Shown one piece after another: positions 43,729 to 51,653 of a DNA stretch of 64,000 nt (position 1 is its first letter; every line of letters starts with the position of its first letter). The position numbers were made by a program, and so were the translations under genes. Below the pieces are notes generated by a model. That model saw only the letters and a list, made by a program, of their open reading frames with translations, had not been told where the DNA came from and searched no databases. The stretch spans positions 1 to 64,000 of the forward strand of contig CAMWLG010000002.1 of assembly GCA_947175035.1 (NCBI GenBank), read 5' to 3'. The DNA is from an uncultured Lachnospiraceae bacterium (GTDB lineage: Bacteria; Bacillota; Clostridia; Lachnospirales; Lachnospiraceae).

Positions 43729-43765
43729 AACCCCAGTGGAGAGATTCACTGGGGCATTTTTTATA
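43729..43765 (+). terminator. tRNA-Gln-type terminator at the right boundary
   Basis: CCCCAGTG pairs with CACTGGGG around the same loop (GAGAGATT) as the hairpin at 28.3 kb, followed by CATTTTTTAT. Confidence 0.85.
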
Positions 43766-43946
43766 AAATCTAAATGAATAGATTATGTATAGATATTTTT
43801 TCTGCTCAGTTCTGATGTAACTTGTCTATTTAAAGTATTGATGCTATCATAAAGCCCGTGAGAGTGCGGAAACGGTCATGGCGGTCGTCAACGGATTCCT
43901 CACCGAAAAAAATCAATACTTACTTTCCCCTCATAAAAAAGTTTTT

Positions 43947-43975
43947 TGTAATGAAATCTGTTCTCGAGCGTCTAA
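43947..43975 (+). promoter_or_regulatory. Candidate ECF-type promoter of the sigma factor gene
   Basis: TGTAAT (43947-43952), a 16-base spacer and CGTCTAA (43969-43975) fit the TGTAAC-N16-CGTC pattern of several Firmicutes ECF sigma factors. The transcription start would fall just before the AGGAGG at 43981, giving a very short leader. Confidence 0.5.
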
Positions 43976-43994
43976 TGAACAGGAGGACGAGAAA

Positions 43995-44492
43995 ATGGAG
44001 GATTTTGACGAAATTTACCAAACCTACGCCCGACCGCTGTATCTGTATGTTCTGCGCCTGTCGCAATCCGAGATGATCGCCGAAGAAATTGTTCAGGAAA
44101 CATTTTATAAGGCAGTTAAAAACGCGCGGAAATTTAAAGGCGAGTGTAAAATTCTTACTTGGCTGTGCCAGATTGCCAAAAACGAATACTTCGGCTTTCT
44201 CCGAAAAAAGGAAAATGCTCATTTAAACATTGATGATTACCAAGCGCTTTCCGATATGCGTGAAATTGAAAAAATTGTCGAGGATCACGATGCCGCGTCC
44301 GATGTCCTTTCGATCCTGCGAACGATCTCCGATCCATACCGGCGAGTGTTTGAACTAAGGGTTATCGACGCATTGAGCTTTCAGGAGATCAGCGATCTTT
44401 TCGGGAAAAGCGAAAACTGGGCGAGAGTCACCTTTTACAGGGCAAAGCAAAAAATTACTGAGAAAGCGAGGGAACAGGGCTATGAAGTGTAG
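43995..44492 (+). CDS. ECF-type RNA polymerase sigma factor
   Basis: The 165-residue protein has region 2 (MEDFDEIYQTYARPLYLYVLRL, in parts: YARPLYLYVLRLS, AEEIVQETFYKAV, LTWLCQIAKNEYF) and region 4 (DALSFQEISDLFGKSENWARVTFYRAKQKI). The ATG at 43995 follows AGGAGG; a longer frame from 43878 has no ribosome binding site. Its end overlaps the anti-sigma gene by 11 bases. GC content and codon use are higher than in the island to the left. Confidence 0.92.
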   Translation: MEDFDEIYQTYARPLYLYVLRLSQSEMIAEEIVQETFYKAVKNARKFKGECKILTWLCQIAKNEYFGFLRKKENAHLNIDDYQALSDMREIEKIVEDHDAASDVLSILRTISDPYRRVFELRVIDALSFQEISDLFGKSENWARVTFYRAKQKITEKAREQGYEV

Positions 44493-45534
44493 TGTTGCTA
44501 AGGATTTGATTCCGCTTTATGCGGAAGGTTTATGCTCGGACGAAACCGTGCGCGAGTTGGAGGAGCATTTTTCCGATTGTGAAGAATGTCGCTCCTTGAA
44601 GGAAAGCTTTTCTCCGCCTGAAAATACCGAAGAAAGCCGCCTGAAATTCGATCCGTTTCAAAAAATCGGAAAGAAAATCCGACAAAGTAAAATTGTGGTC
44701 ACAGTGCTTTGCCTATTGCTGACGGTCGTTCTCGCGACAATTGGCGCGCTTGGTTACGGTGAACTTTACCCGGAAAGCGGATGGCTTAGTTTTTCCGGGA
44801 TCGTGCGGAATATCGAAATTGACAGAATGGCGAATTCCTTCGCAAAGGGGGAGATTGACCGATTTGCGGAATTTCTTGATGTCCCCGAGGAAGCTTCCGA
44901 TATCCTTCTCGCACGGCTGAAATCCAATTATCGCGACGAGCTTTCAGGGCAGAAATGTAAAATCACCGCTCGGACGTCTACAAGTGCGTCGCTCGGAGAA
45001 ACCACTCTTTTTGGAAGCTATGTCACCTTTGAATTTGAACGGGCGGGGAGCATTACTGTTTTATTTGAGAAAAGCGCAAATTCAAAATACCGAATTTACG
45101 CGGACAATTCATCCGGACTTCGGATTGCCGAGACGATCGGTTTTATCGGCACTTACGACCGGATCTGTGAACGTGCCGTGCTGATCGGCGAAAAAACCGA
45201 AAATTTTCTTGCCGTTTTCGGGCGGGACTGTCTTGCGGAAATAACGGAAAAATACCGCTTGTTTTCGTCGGACGGCTCCGAGGTGGTAAGCGCTTTCGCC
45301 TCCGCCCCGCTTTACCAGGAGGATACGGACGAATTTTATTGCCGGTGCAGTCTGAAGCTCCGGGACAGCGGCGGAAATCTCGCCGTGATCGAGCTGGACG
45401 CGCTTCTCGGGAATGACGTTTCCTTCTGCGCCGATCTCTCGTCCGCCGAAATTCTCAACGGCGGAATCTCCGAGGAAAAGCTCGCGCAGGCGCTTGAAAT
45501 TCTGGCGGTATCCGAACGGAATACTCCGAGATGA
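44482..45534 (+). CDS. Membrane anti-sigma factor with zinc-finger HC2 domain
   Basis: The 350-residue protein starts with a ZAS/zf-HC2 domain (Cys3, His29, Cys33, Cys36), has one membrane segment (about 73-93) and an extracytoplasmic C-terminal region of about 250 residues without recognised family. It should hold the preceding sigma factor at the membrane until a signal arrives; the 11-base overlap supports coupled expression. Confidence 0.85.
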   Translation: MKCSVAKDLIPLYAEGLCSDETVRELEEHFSDCEECRSLKESFSPPENTEESRLKFDPFQKIGKKIRQSKIVVTVLCLLLTVVLATIGALGYGELYPESGWLSFSGIVRNIEIDRMANSFAKGEIDRFAEFLDVPEEASDILLARLKSNYRDELSGQKCKITARTSTSASLGETTLFGSYVTFEFERAGSITVLFEKSANSKYRIYADNSSGLRIAETIGFIGTYDRICERAVLIGEKTENFLAVFGRDCLAEITEKYRLFSSDGSEVVSAFASAPLYQEDTDEFYCRCSLKLRDSGGNLAVIELDALLGNDVSFCADLSSAEILNGGISEEKLAQALEILAVSERNTPR

Positions 45535-45538
45535 AAAA

Positions 45539-45577
45539 ACCACGGTTTGCGAAAACTCGCAAGCCGTGGTTTTTTAT
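45539..45577. terminator. Strong terminator after the anti-sigma gene, likely bidirectional
   Basis: Fourteen pairs (ACCACGGTTTGCGA with TCGCAAGCCGTGGT, loop AAAC) with A-rich and T-rich flanks. It separates the sigma pair from the convergent MATE gene. Confidence 0.9.
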
Positions 45578-45640
45578 TATGTGGAGTCCTGTATTTTGAG
45601 TCGGAGGGATTCCGCTTTTTAAGAGCTTTGATATCAAAGG

Positions 45641-47011
45641 TTAAAGGGGTCTTTTCTCTCCTTTTTCCATCCCAGCAATAATCTTCCACAATAAAATCAC
45701 TCCGACAGCGGCCAAGACCATCTCTGCCACACATCCCGCATAGGTAATCCCTGACTCGTGGAACAGTGTGTTTAAAATGACAATCGCCGGAATCTCCAGA
45801 ACAATCTTCCGAAGAATCGCAAAGACCAGAGATTTGCCGCCCATTCCCACGCTTTGGAATACGCCCACTGCCAGAAAATCAAGCAGCATAAAGGGCAGCC
45901 CTGCAGCGAATCCCCGCAGGAACAAAGTGCCGTAGGCAACCACCTCCGCGTTATCGATAAACAGTTGTATCAGGGGATGGGCAAATACCCAGCCGAGGAA
46001 GGCGACGATTGTGATTGCAGGAACCATGAGTTTGGCGACGAAAAGAATGCAGTCCTTGAAACGGTCGCTCTTTCTCGCCGCATAGGAATAGCTGACCAAC
46101 GGCATGATCCCCTGTGTTCCGCCCAAGGAGATCTGCATCGGCACCATATAAATCTTTTGCGCGATACCCACTGCGGCGACCGCGGCGGCGCCATAGGATT
46201 TGACAAAATTGTTCATGACAGTCATTCCCGTTACATTCAACAGGTTCTGGATGGATGCCGGAATTCCGACACCGCATATTCCCAAAATGATTTTTCTGTC
46301 CAATTTAAAATGTTTTGGATGGAGACGAATATTGGTCTTGCTGCGATTCACAAACAAATACACAAAGAAATACCCGCATGCCACGCAGTTGGAGATGAAG
46401 GTCGCGAAGCCCGCGCCCGCAGAACCCATTCCAAGTCCCCATGGCATGATAAAGAAGGGATCAAGGATGATATTCAGGACGCAGCCGCTCATTGCTCCCA
46501 GCGTGCCTTGCAGTGCGGCACCCTCCGCTCTGACAATGTAACCTAACACAGAGTTCAGGATAGAAGGCACAGCGCCAAACACCACCGCCCACATCATGTA
46601 TTCACGGGTGGCTTGCAGGGTTGCAGGCTGTGCACCAAGCAAGATCATGAGAGGCTCCAGGAAAAGGAAACAGCCCACGGAGAGCAGCAGACTGAAGACG
46701 ATACTTCCATAGAAGCCAAAGGAGGCACTTTCTCTGACAGTCTTAAAATCTTTTGTGCCCAGCGCTCTGCTCATCATGCTGGATGTACCTGTTCCAAACA
46801 GGTTATTGACTGCGTTGAAGGCCAGCATTGCGGGTGCGGCAAGAGACACCGCGGCGCTTTGTATCTCGTCGTTCAGCATACCGACAAAGAAGGTGTCGGC
46901 AAGGTTATAGATTACCATGACAAGTGAGCCGAGGATCACGGGTATCATCATTTTTGAGACTGCCTGAGGAATGGGGGTTCTCTCAAATAATTCTTCATTG
47001 GTGTTGGCCAT
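45641..47011 (-). CDS. MATE family efflux transporter
   Basis: The 456-residue membrane protein has about 12 segments in two halves and MATE signatures (PIPQAVSKMMIPVILGSLVMVIYNLADTFFVG region at the start, in parts PVILGSLVMVIYNLADTFF; GTGTSSMMSRALG; QGIMPLVSYSYAAR). It would export drugs or organic cations using Na+ or H+. GGGGAG about seven bases upstream sets the start. A truncated hairpin element covers its upstream region. Confidence 0.93.
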   Translation of the reverse strand: MANTNEELFERTPIPQAVSKMMIPVILGSLVMVIYNLADTFFVGMLNDEIQSAAVSLAAPAMLAFNAVNNLFGTGTSSMMSRALGTKDFKTVRESASFGFYGSIVFSLLLSVGCFLFLEPLMILLGAQPATLQATREYMMWAVVFGAVPSILNSVLGYIVRAEGAALQGTLGAMSGCVLNIILDPFFIMPWGLGMGSAGAGFATFISNCVACGYFFVYLFVNRSKTNIRLHPKHFKLDRKIILGICGVGIPASIQNLLNVTGMTVMNNFVKSYGAAAVAAVGIAQKIYMVPMQISLGGTQGIMPLVSYSYAARKSDRFKDCILFVAKLMVPAITIVAFLGWVFAHPLIQLFIDNAEVVAYGTLFLRGFAAGLPFMLLDFLAVGVFQSVGMGGKSLVFAILRKIVLEIPAIVILNTLFHESGITYAGCVAEMVLAAVGVILLWKIIAGMEKGEKRPL

Positions 47012-47024
47012 GTTCTGTCTCCCC

Positions 47025-47097
47025 TTTCATAAGGCGTTTTTCCCATAAATGCAAAATGGAAGCGTGCAGCATTCTGCGAATGGATCTGAATAGTTAC
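47025..47097. repeat. Truncated copy of the 160-bp hairpin element (copy B)
   Basis: TTTCATAAGGCGTTTTTCCC then ATAAAT, GCAAAATGGAAGC, GCAGCATTCTGC and the end TCTGAATAGTTAC match copy A in order with a 24-base internal gap; the left half is missing. It lies between the MATE gene and the next rightward gene. Confidence 0.7.
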
Positions 47098-47194
47098 TAA
47101 TTTAGTGCAAATCAGTGGGAATGTCAAGAATACAATTGGACAGAAATCCCAAAAGCGTGTTAAGATAGATTATCATCTGAAAAAGGAGGAACCT

Positions 47195-47641
47195 ATGGAA
47201 TACCTGATTGTGTTTGGCATTATCCTGGTGCTTGTCCTGATCTTTGGGCAGTCTTTTGTGCCGCTTATGGTGCTTGTTCTGGGGCTCATGGGATTATTTG
47301 CCGTGTTGTGCGACTTTTTCTTCGGGGTGATGGCGTTGCTGGCGATCGCGGCAAGACCGAAGAAGGCTGTATTCGTGGATGTAGAGAAGGACGATCGGGG
47401 CATCGGTTTCGCTTTTTATGAGATAGAGGGGGAGGAGTATAGAAATACCTTTCCCACGGATGCATTTTTGCGCAAATTATTGTATAATAGAAAGAACATG
47501 CGGGTGCGCCTTCTGCGGCTTGGTGATTTAGTGTTGGTGTTTGATAGAGTGACGCTCTGGATCATTGGGATTGGGCTGCCGTTTTTTGGGGTGGCGGTGT
47601 TCGCGCTGTATAGTCTGATTCAGTATAGTTTGTTTTTATGA
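47195..47641 (+). CDS. Small membrane protein of unknown function
   Basis: The 148-residue protein has two or three hydrophobic segments near the N-terminus, a central soluble part (FVDVEKDDRGIGFAFYEIEGEEYRNTF in two parts: VFVDVEKDD, YEIEGEEYRNTFP) and a C-terminal membrane segment. The ATG at 47195 follows AAAGGAGG. It overlaps nothing and lies 16 bases before the LUD gene. Confidence 0.7.
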   Translation: MEYLIVFGIILVLVLIFGQSFVPLMVLVLGLMGLFAVLCDFFFGVMALLAIAARPKKAVFVDVEKDDRGIGFAFYEIEGEEYRNTFPTDAFLRKLLYNRKNMRVRLLRLGDLVLVFDRVTLWIIGIGLPFFGVAVFALYSLIQYSLFL

Positions 47642-47656
47642 CAGGAGGATATGGAT

Positions 47657-48286
47657 ATGAATGAAAATCGTTACAAGAGAAATGAGCTGCTTGCAGCTAC
47701 CGTGATCAAGGGTCTGGAATCCCGCAATATGTCCGGTTATTATGCGTCTTCCAAGGAGGAGGCATTGAAGCTTGCGCTGTCGTTGATCCCAGAGGGCAAC
47801 AAAGTGACCCATGGCGGTTCTTTTTCCATCGAGGAAATTGGTTTGCGGGACGCTATACAAAACGGCAATTATGAATATTGTGACCGGTCTGCGGCTGCCG
47901 ACAAGAAAGCGGCGGAACTTTTTGCCTATGATTGTGATGTATATCTGGGGAGTGTCAACGGGATTACCAATGACGGGGTGTTGGTCAATATTGACGGTAA
48001 TTCCAACCGTGTGTCTGCTTATGCCTATGGCCCGAAGAAGCTGGTGTTGATTGTGGGGATGAACAAGGTGGCGGATGATGTGGACGGCGCCATGAAGCGC
48101 GCAAGAAACGTGGCGGCGACGATGAACGCCCAGCGGTTTGGGCTTAGCACGCCCTGTGCGAAAACAGGGGCTTGCTTTAATTGTAAGTCTCCGGATACGA
48201 TCTGCTGTCAGTTTCTGATTACCAGATTCTCCAGACATAAAGGCAGAATCCATGTGATTCTTGTGAATGATGATTTGGGTTTTTAA
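47657..48286 (+). CDS. LUD-domain protein (LutC/YkgG-like)
   Basis: The 209-residue protein has the LUD pattern (KVTHGGSFSIEEIGLRDAI, CDVYLGSVNGITNDGVLVNIDG, LVLIVGMNKV) plus a C-terminal cysteine cluster (PCAKTGACFNCKSPDTICC). The ATG at 47657 is eight bases from AGGAGG; an ATG at 47651 is too close. Such stand-alone LUD proteins are annotated as lactate-utilisation related, but LutA and LutB are absent here, so the role is open. Confidence 0.85.
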   Translation: MNENRYKRNELLAATVIKGLESRNMSGYYASSKEEALKLALSLIPEGNKVTHGGSFSIEEIGLRDAIQNGNYEYCDRSAAADKKAAELFAYDCDVYLGSVNGITNDGVLVNIDGNSNRVSAYAYGPKKLVLIVGMNKVADDVDGAMKRARNVAATMNAQRFGLSTPCAKTGACFNCKSPDTICCQFLITRFSRHKGRIHVILVNDDLGF

Positions 48287-48330
48287 AGAATAGATATTGT
48301 AATTTCAGGCATGATTTGATAAAGTAGTTA

Positions 48331-48490
48331 ACAGTTCATCCATCAACTGTAAGACAGGTGAATCATGCTTGCATGAATGAACATGTCTTGCAGTCGATGA
48401 GCGGAACGCCATTTTATGAACAAAGTGAGCTGCGTAAGCAGCGGGAAGCATCGTAAGATGCGGCTTTGTGAATGGCGTGGGATGAACTGT
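48331..48490. repeat. 160-bp multi-hairpin element (copy C)
   Basis: Perfect 11-base inverted ends (ACAGTTCATCC / GGATGAACTGT) bracket several nested hairpins: CATC.ACTG.AAGACA with its complement around CATGCTTGCATG, and ACGCCATT..ACAAAG with CTTTGT.AATGGCGT around GCTGC/GCAGC and GCATC/GATGC. Its length and cloverleaf plan match copy A although most sequence differs. It ends 33 bases before the CPBP gene. Confidence 0.7.
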
Positions 48491-48523
48491 TTCGTAAATT
48501 ACTTGGCAAAGGGGCTATCGTTT

Positions 48524-49510
48524 ATGGAAGAATTACAGCAACCAAAGAAAGTTTTTTCCCGCTTGGGATGGTGTTATATTGCGGGGACTGCGACGGTGTA
48601 TGTATTGCAGATTGTCGTAGGGTATTTTGTGGGCGTTTATAAGCCGGAGTGGACATATAATATGAGTATTAGTCTAATTTTATCAAGCCTTGTGACTTAT
48701 GGATGTGGTATGCCCTTAATCGTGCTGTTGGCTCAGGGGATGGAGAGGCAGACCATTGAGCGTCACAAAATGAAATGGTGGCAGTTCTTGGTGGCATTGA
48801 TCATGTGCTATTCTCTGATGTATGTCAGCAATATTGTGGGCACGATCATCACGACAGTGATTGGCGTGTTTAAGGGCAGTGCGGTAGACAACAATCTGGT
48901 TTCCTATGTCACGGGCAGCAGTATGCTGGTGAATTTTGTGTTGATGGTGGTGGTGGCGCCCATTGTGGAGGAGTATGTGTTCCGCAAGGTGATCGTAGAC
49001 AGAACTGTCCAATATGGACAGGGAATTGCCATCGTGACGTCAGGGCTGATGTTTGGACTGTTCCATGGCAATCTGAACCAGTTCGCCTACGCGGTGGGGC
49101 TGGGTGCGTTCTTTGCGTTTATCTATATCAAGACCGGCAACCTGAAAATCACCATCGGTATGCACGCGATCATTAATTTTATGGGAAGTATCGTGGCGGG
49201 GATGCTTTTGAAAATGTTGGATTATGATGCATTGGCTGCCATGGATCCGGAGGATATGGGGGCTATACAGAACCTGGTCATGGAGAACCTAGGCGGGTGG
49301 ATGCTTTTTGGCTTGTATGCGATTTTCCTGTTTTTTGTGATTATTGTCGGCATCATTTTGTTTATTGTGTTCTTTAAGCGTTTTAAGGTGGAGCCCGGAA
49401 CGGTGCAGATTCCCAAGGGCAAGGCATTTGAAGTGCTGATATTGAATCCTGGGATGTTGACATTCTGTATTATTTGGCTTATATTGATTGTTTTACAGCT
49501 TTTCATGTGA
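48524..49510 (+). CDS. CPBP family intramembrane glutamic protease
   Basis: The 328-residue protein has about eight membrane segments and the CPBP (Abi) motifs: EEYVFRKVIVD, FGLFHGNLNQF and HAIINFMGS. Such proteases mature prenylated or peptide substrates or give bacteriocin self-immunity. The ATG at 48524 after AAAGGGG is chosen; an in-frame ATG at 48416 lies inside the hairpin element and is unlikely. Confidence 0.9.
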   Translation: MEELQQPKKVFSRLGWCYIAGTATVYVLQIVVGYFVGVYKPEWTYNMSISLILSSLVTYGCGMPLIVLLAQGMERQTIERHKMKWWQFLVALIMCYSLMYVSNIVGTIITTVIGVFKGSAVDNNLVSYVTGSSMLVNFVLMVVVAPIVEEYVFRKVIVDRTVQYGQGIAIVTSGLMFGLFHGNLNQFAYAVGLGAFFAFIYIKTGNLKITIGMHAIINFMGSIVAGMLLKMLDYDALAAMDPEDMGAIQNLVMENLGGWMLFGLYAIFLFFVIIVGIILFIVFFKRFKVEPGTVQIPKGKAFEVLILNPGMLTFCIIWLILIVLQLFM

Positions 49511-49527
49511 TGAGGTGAGAGATTAAT

Positions 49528-50235
49528 ATGTACTTTTTTGATGGAAGAATACGTTACAGCGAGACGGACAATAAAGGAGAATTGACACTGGCGTCACTTT
49601 TGGATTATTTTCAGGACTGTTCCACATTTCATTCTGAGGATTTGGGGTTGGGGCTCGATTTTCTGGCAGAGCGGCATATGATGTGGGTGTTATGTTATTG
49701 GCAGATTGTGGTGGAGCGCTATCCGAGACAGTGCGAGCGGGTGAAAACCGGCACGGCGCCCTATGAGTTCAAGAGTTTTATGGGCTCCCGTAATTTTGTG
49801 ATGATGTCGGAGGCAGGGGAGTATCTTGCCAAGGCGAATTCGTATTGGGTATTGTTGGACACTGATAAACAAAAGCCCACTGCTCCTCCCAAGGAGATGA
49901 TAGAGGGGTATGAGATTTTTCCTCGCCTGGATATGGATTATGCACCTCGTAAGATTGAGATTCTGGGGGGCGGCAGGGCGGAGGAGCCGATCACTGTGAA
50001 GAAGTATCATCTGGACACCAACAATCATGTGAACAATGGGCAGTATGTGGATATTGCCATGGAATTCCTGCCCTCGGATTTTGTGATTCGTCAGATGCGG
50101 GCGGAGTACAAGAAACAGGCATTGTTAAATGATGTGTTTTATCCCTATGTGGTGCAGGATGAGGGGCGTTTGACCGCCGCGTTGAATGACGAGTCGGGCA
50201 AGCCCTATGCAATCGTGGAGTTTACTAGGGCGTGA
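49528..50235 (+). CDS. Acyl-ACP thioesterase
   Basis: The 235-residue protein has the double hot-dog thioesterase pattern, with the N-terminal RYSETDNKGELTLASLLDYFQD (in parts RYSETDNKGELTL, LLDYFQD) and the catalytic block DTNNHVNNGQYVD. It releases fatty acids from acyl carrier protein. It follows the CPBP gene by 17 bases. Confidence 0.9.
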   Translation: MYFFDGRIRYSETDNKGELTLASLLDYFQDCSTFHSEDLGLGLDFLAERHMMWVLCYWQIVVERYPRQCERVKTGTAPYEFKSFMGSRNFVMMSEAGEYLAKANSYWVLLDTDKQKPTAPPKEMIEGYEIFPRLDMDYAPRKIEILGGGRAEEPITVKKYHLDTNNHVNNGQYVDIAMEFLPSDFVIRQMRAEYKKQALLNDVFYPYVVQDEGRLTAALNDESGKPYAIVEFTRA

Positions 50236-50264
50236 GGGGTGTAAGATAGAGAAGGGCATTTCAT

Positions 50265-51101
50265 ATGATAAAATTAGGTGAAAAGCAAGAATTAGTCATT
50301 GTAAAATCCGTGGATTTCGGCGTATATCTCGCATGCTCCCCACAGCATCAGGAGGAGCGTGTCCTCCTGCCTGCCAGGCAGGTGCCCGAGGACAGTAAGG
50401 TGGGAGATACCGTGGAGGTATTTGTTTACCGTGACTCCAACGACAGGATGATCGCCACCACCAATACGCCAAAGCTGATGATGGGGCAGGTTGCGGAGCT
50501 TTCCGTGGTTCAGGTGGGCAAGATAGGGGCTTTTCTGGACTGGGGCTTGGAGAAAGATTTATTCCTGCCCTACAAACAGCAGAAACGCCGCGTGAGCGAG
50601 GGGGACAGGGTGTTAGTATCGCTCTATATTGACAAGAGTGACCGGCTTTGTGCCACAATGAATGTGTATGAGAATCTGCGCCCGGACAGCCCTTACCAAA
50701 AGGATGACCGCGTGCGGGGCAGGGTCTATGAAATCAGCAATAATTTTGGCGCGTTTGTGGCGGTGGACAATATCTATTCAGCGCTGATTCCAAAGAAGGA
50801 ATTGTATGGAAACGTGACGGTTGGTGAGGATATAGAGGCGCGGGTGGTACAGGTTCTGGAGGACGGCAGGCTCACCTTAAGCATTCGGGAGAAGGCATAT
50901 CTCCAGATTGAGAAGGATGCCGAGGCATTGCGAAAGCTTTTGGACAGCTACGATGGAGTGCTGCCATTCACGGAGAAAGCAGACCCCGAGGTCATCAGGC
51001 GAGAGACCAATATGAGCAAAAATGAGTTTAAGCGGGCAGTCGGACATCTCTTGAAGAACCGGGAGATTGAGGTTCGGAATGGTGTCATCCGGCGTGTGTA
51101 A
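50265..51101 (+). CDS. cvfB: CvfB-like S1 RNA-binding protein
   Basis: The 278-residue protein contains three S1-like domains (the first with VDFGVYLACS, the second KIGAFLDWGLEKDLFLPYKQQ in parts, the third NNFGAFVAVDNIYSALIPKKE) and a C-terminal winged helix (MSKNEFKRAVGHLLKNREIE). CvfB of Staphylococcus affects virulence gene expression through RNA binding. It is 30 bases after the thioesterase gene. Confidence 0.9.
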   Translation: MIKLGEKQELVIVKSVDFGVYLACSPQHQEERVLLPARQVPEDSKVGDTVEVFVYRDSNDRMIATTNTPKLMMGQVAELSVVQVGKIGAFLDWGLEKDLFLPYKQQKRRVSEGDRVLVSLYIDKSDRLCATMNVYENLRPDSPYQKDDRVRGRVYEISNNFGAFVAVDNIYSALIPKKELYGNVTVGEDIEARVVQVLEDGRLTLSIREKAYLQIEKDAEALRKLLDSYDGVLPFTEKADPEVIRRETNMSKNEFKRAVGHLLKNREIEVRNGVIRRV

Positions 51102-51144
51102 GTCTGAACGGTTATCATGTAAGGAAGTCAAGTTAATTTTCCGC

Positions 51145-51172
51145 TTGAATTTGCGGTGGGTTGTGCTATAAT
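51145..51172 (+). promoter_or_regulatory. Promoter of the YjfB-like gene
   Basis: TTGAAT, a 16-base spacer and TATAAT with an extended TG (TGCTATAAT) precede the gene by 56 bases. Confidence 0.65.
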
Positions 51173-51228
51173 AAAAATAAGACGATTGATTTATTTTAGG
51201 AACAGATTAGTCAGAGGGAGGTAGCGGT

Positions 51229-51420
51229 ATGGATGTTGCAGGATTGTCAATGTCAATGGCGGCAGGCAAGGTTCAAAACCAGGTAAGTATCGCTGTGCTG
51301 AGTAAGGCTATGGATACCAACGAGGCTCTGGGACAGGGACTGGTAGAGATGATTGATGCAGCTGCCATGGAGCGAAGCGTGAATCCAAGTGTCGGGGCAA
51401 ATTTTGATATGAGAGTTTAA
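51229..51420 (+). CDS. YjfB family putative motility protein
   Basis: The 63-residue protein matches the YjfB pattern (MDVAGLSMSMAAGKVQNQVS start, then VLSKAMDTNE and a final NPSVGANFDMRV). YjfB is annotated as a putative motility protein without known mechanism. A GGGAGG site, its own promoter and its own terminator make it a single-gene unit. Confidence 0.85.
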   Translation: MDVAGLSMSMAAGKVQNQVSIAVLSKAMDTNEALGQGLVEMIDAAAMERSVNPSVGANFDMRV

Positions 51421-51466
51421 TTTTGCGCCGATTGGCGGGAACAGGTCGCCCGCAGGGATGAAAAGA

Positions 51467-51509
51467 GGGGTTTGAGAAGTATAATATGCTTCTGAAAGCC
51501 CTTTTTTTA
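51467..51509 (+). terminator. Terminator of the YjfB-like gene
   Basis: GGGGTTTGAGAAG pairs with CTTCTGAAAGCCC (two mismatches) around TATAATATG and is followed by a run of seven T. The remaining 140 bases to the next gene show no structure I can name. Confidence 0.8.
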
Positions 51510-51653
51510 TTTTTTTGTGAAATTTCTCCGAAAAACTATTGCTTTTTTGCCGTTTTTTTTGTACATTTGTGTTAGAAGGGTTTGATTTGGCAGTGAGGGG
51601 TATTTCTAAGGATACGCTTTCATCAGCGTTTCCTTTCATAAAGGAGAGGGTAT

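Larger units (their letters stand above)
42917..43994. other. Gap with remnants between Sel1 gene and sigma factor gene
   Basis: These 1.08 kb hold no intact gene. They contain an Rpn-like tail remnant (43396-43572), the third tRNA-Gln fragment with its terminator (43676-43764) and, at the right end, a candidate ECF promoter. The first 480 bases show only short broken frames. Confidence 0.6.

Noticed and set aside
43858..44076. Frame of 72 codons overlapping the sigma factor start
   Set aside because: It overlaps the better supported sigma factor gene in another frame and lacks a ribosome binding site.
48416..48523. N-terminal extension of the CPBP protease
   Set aside because: The extra 36 codons are hairpin-element sequence in frame by chance; a proper ribosome binding site precedes the ATG at 48524.
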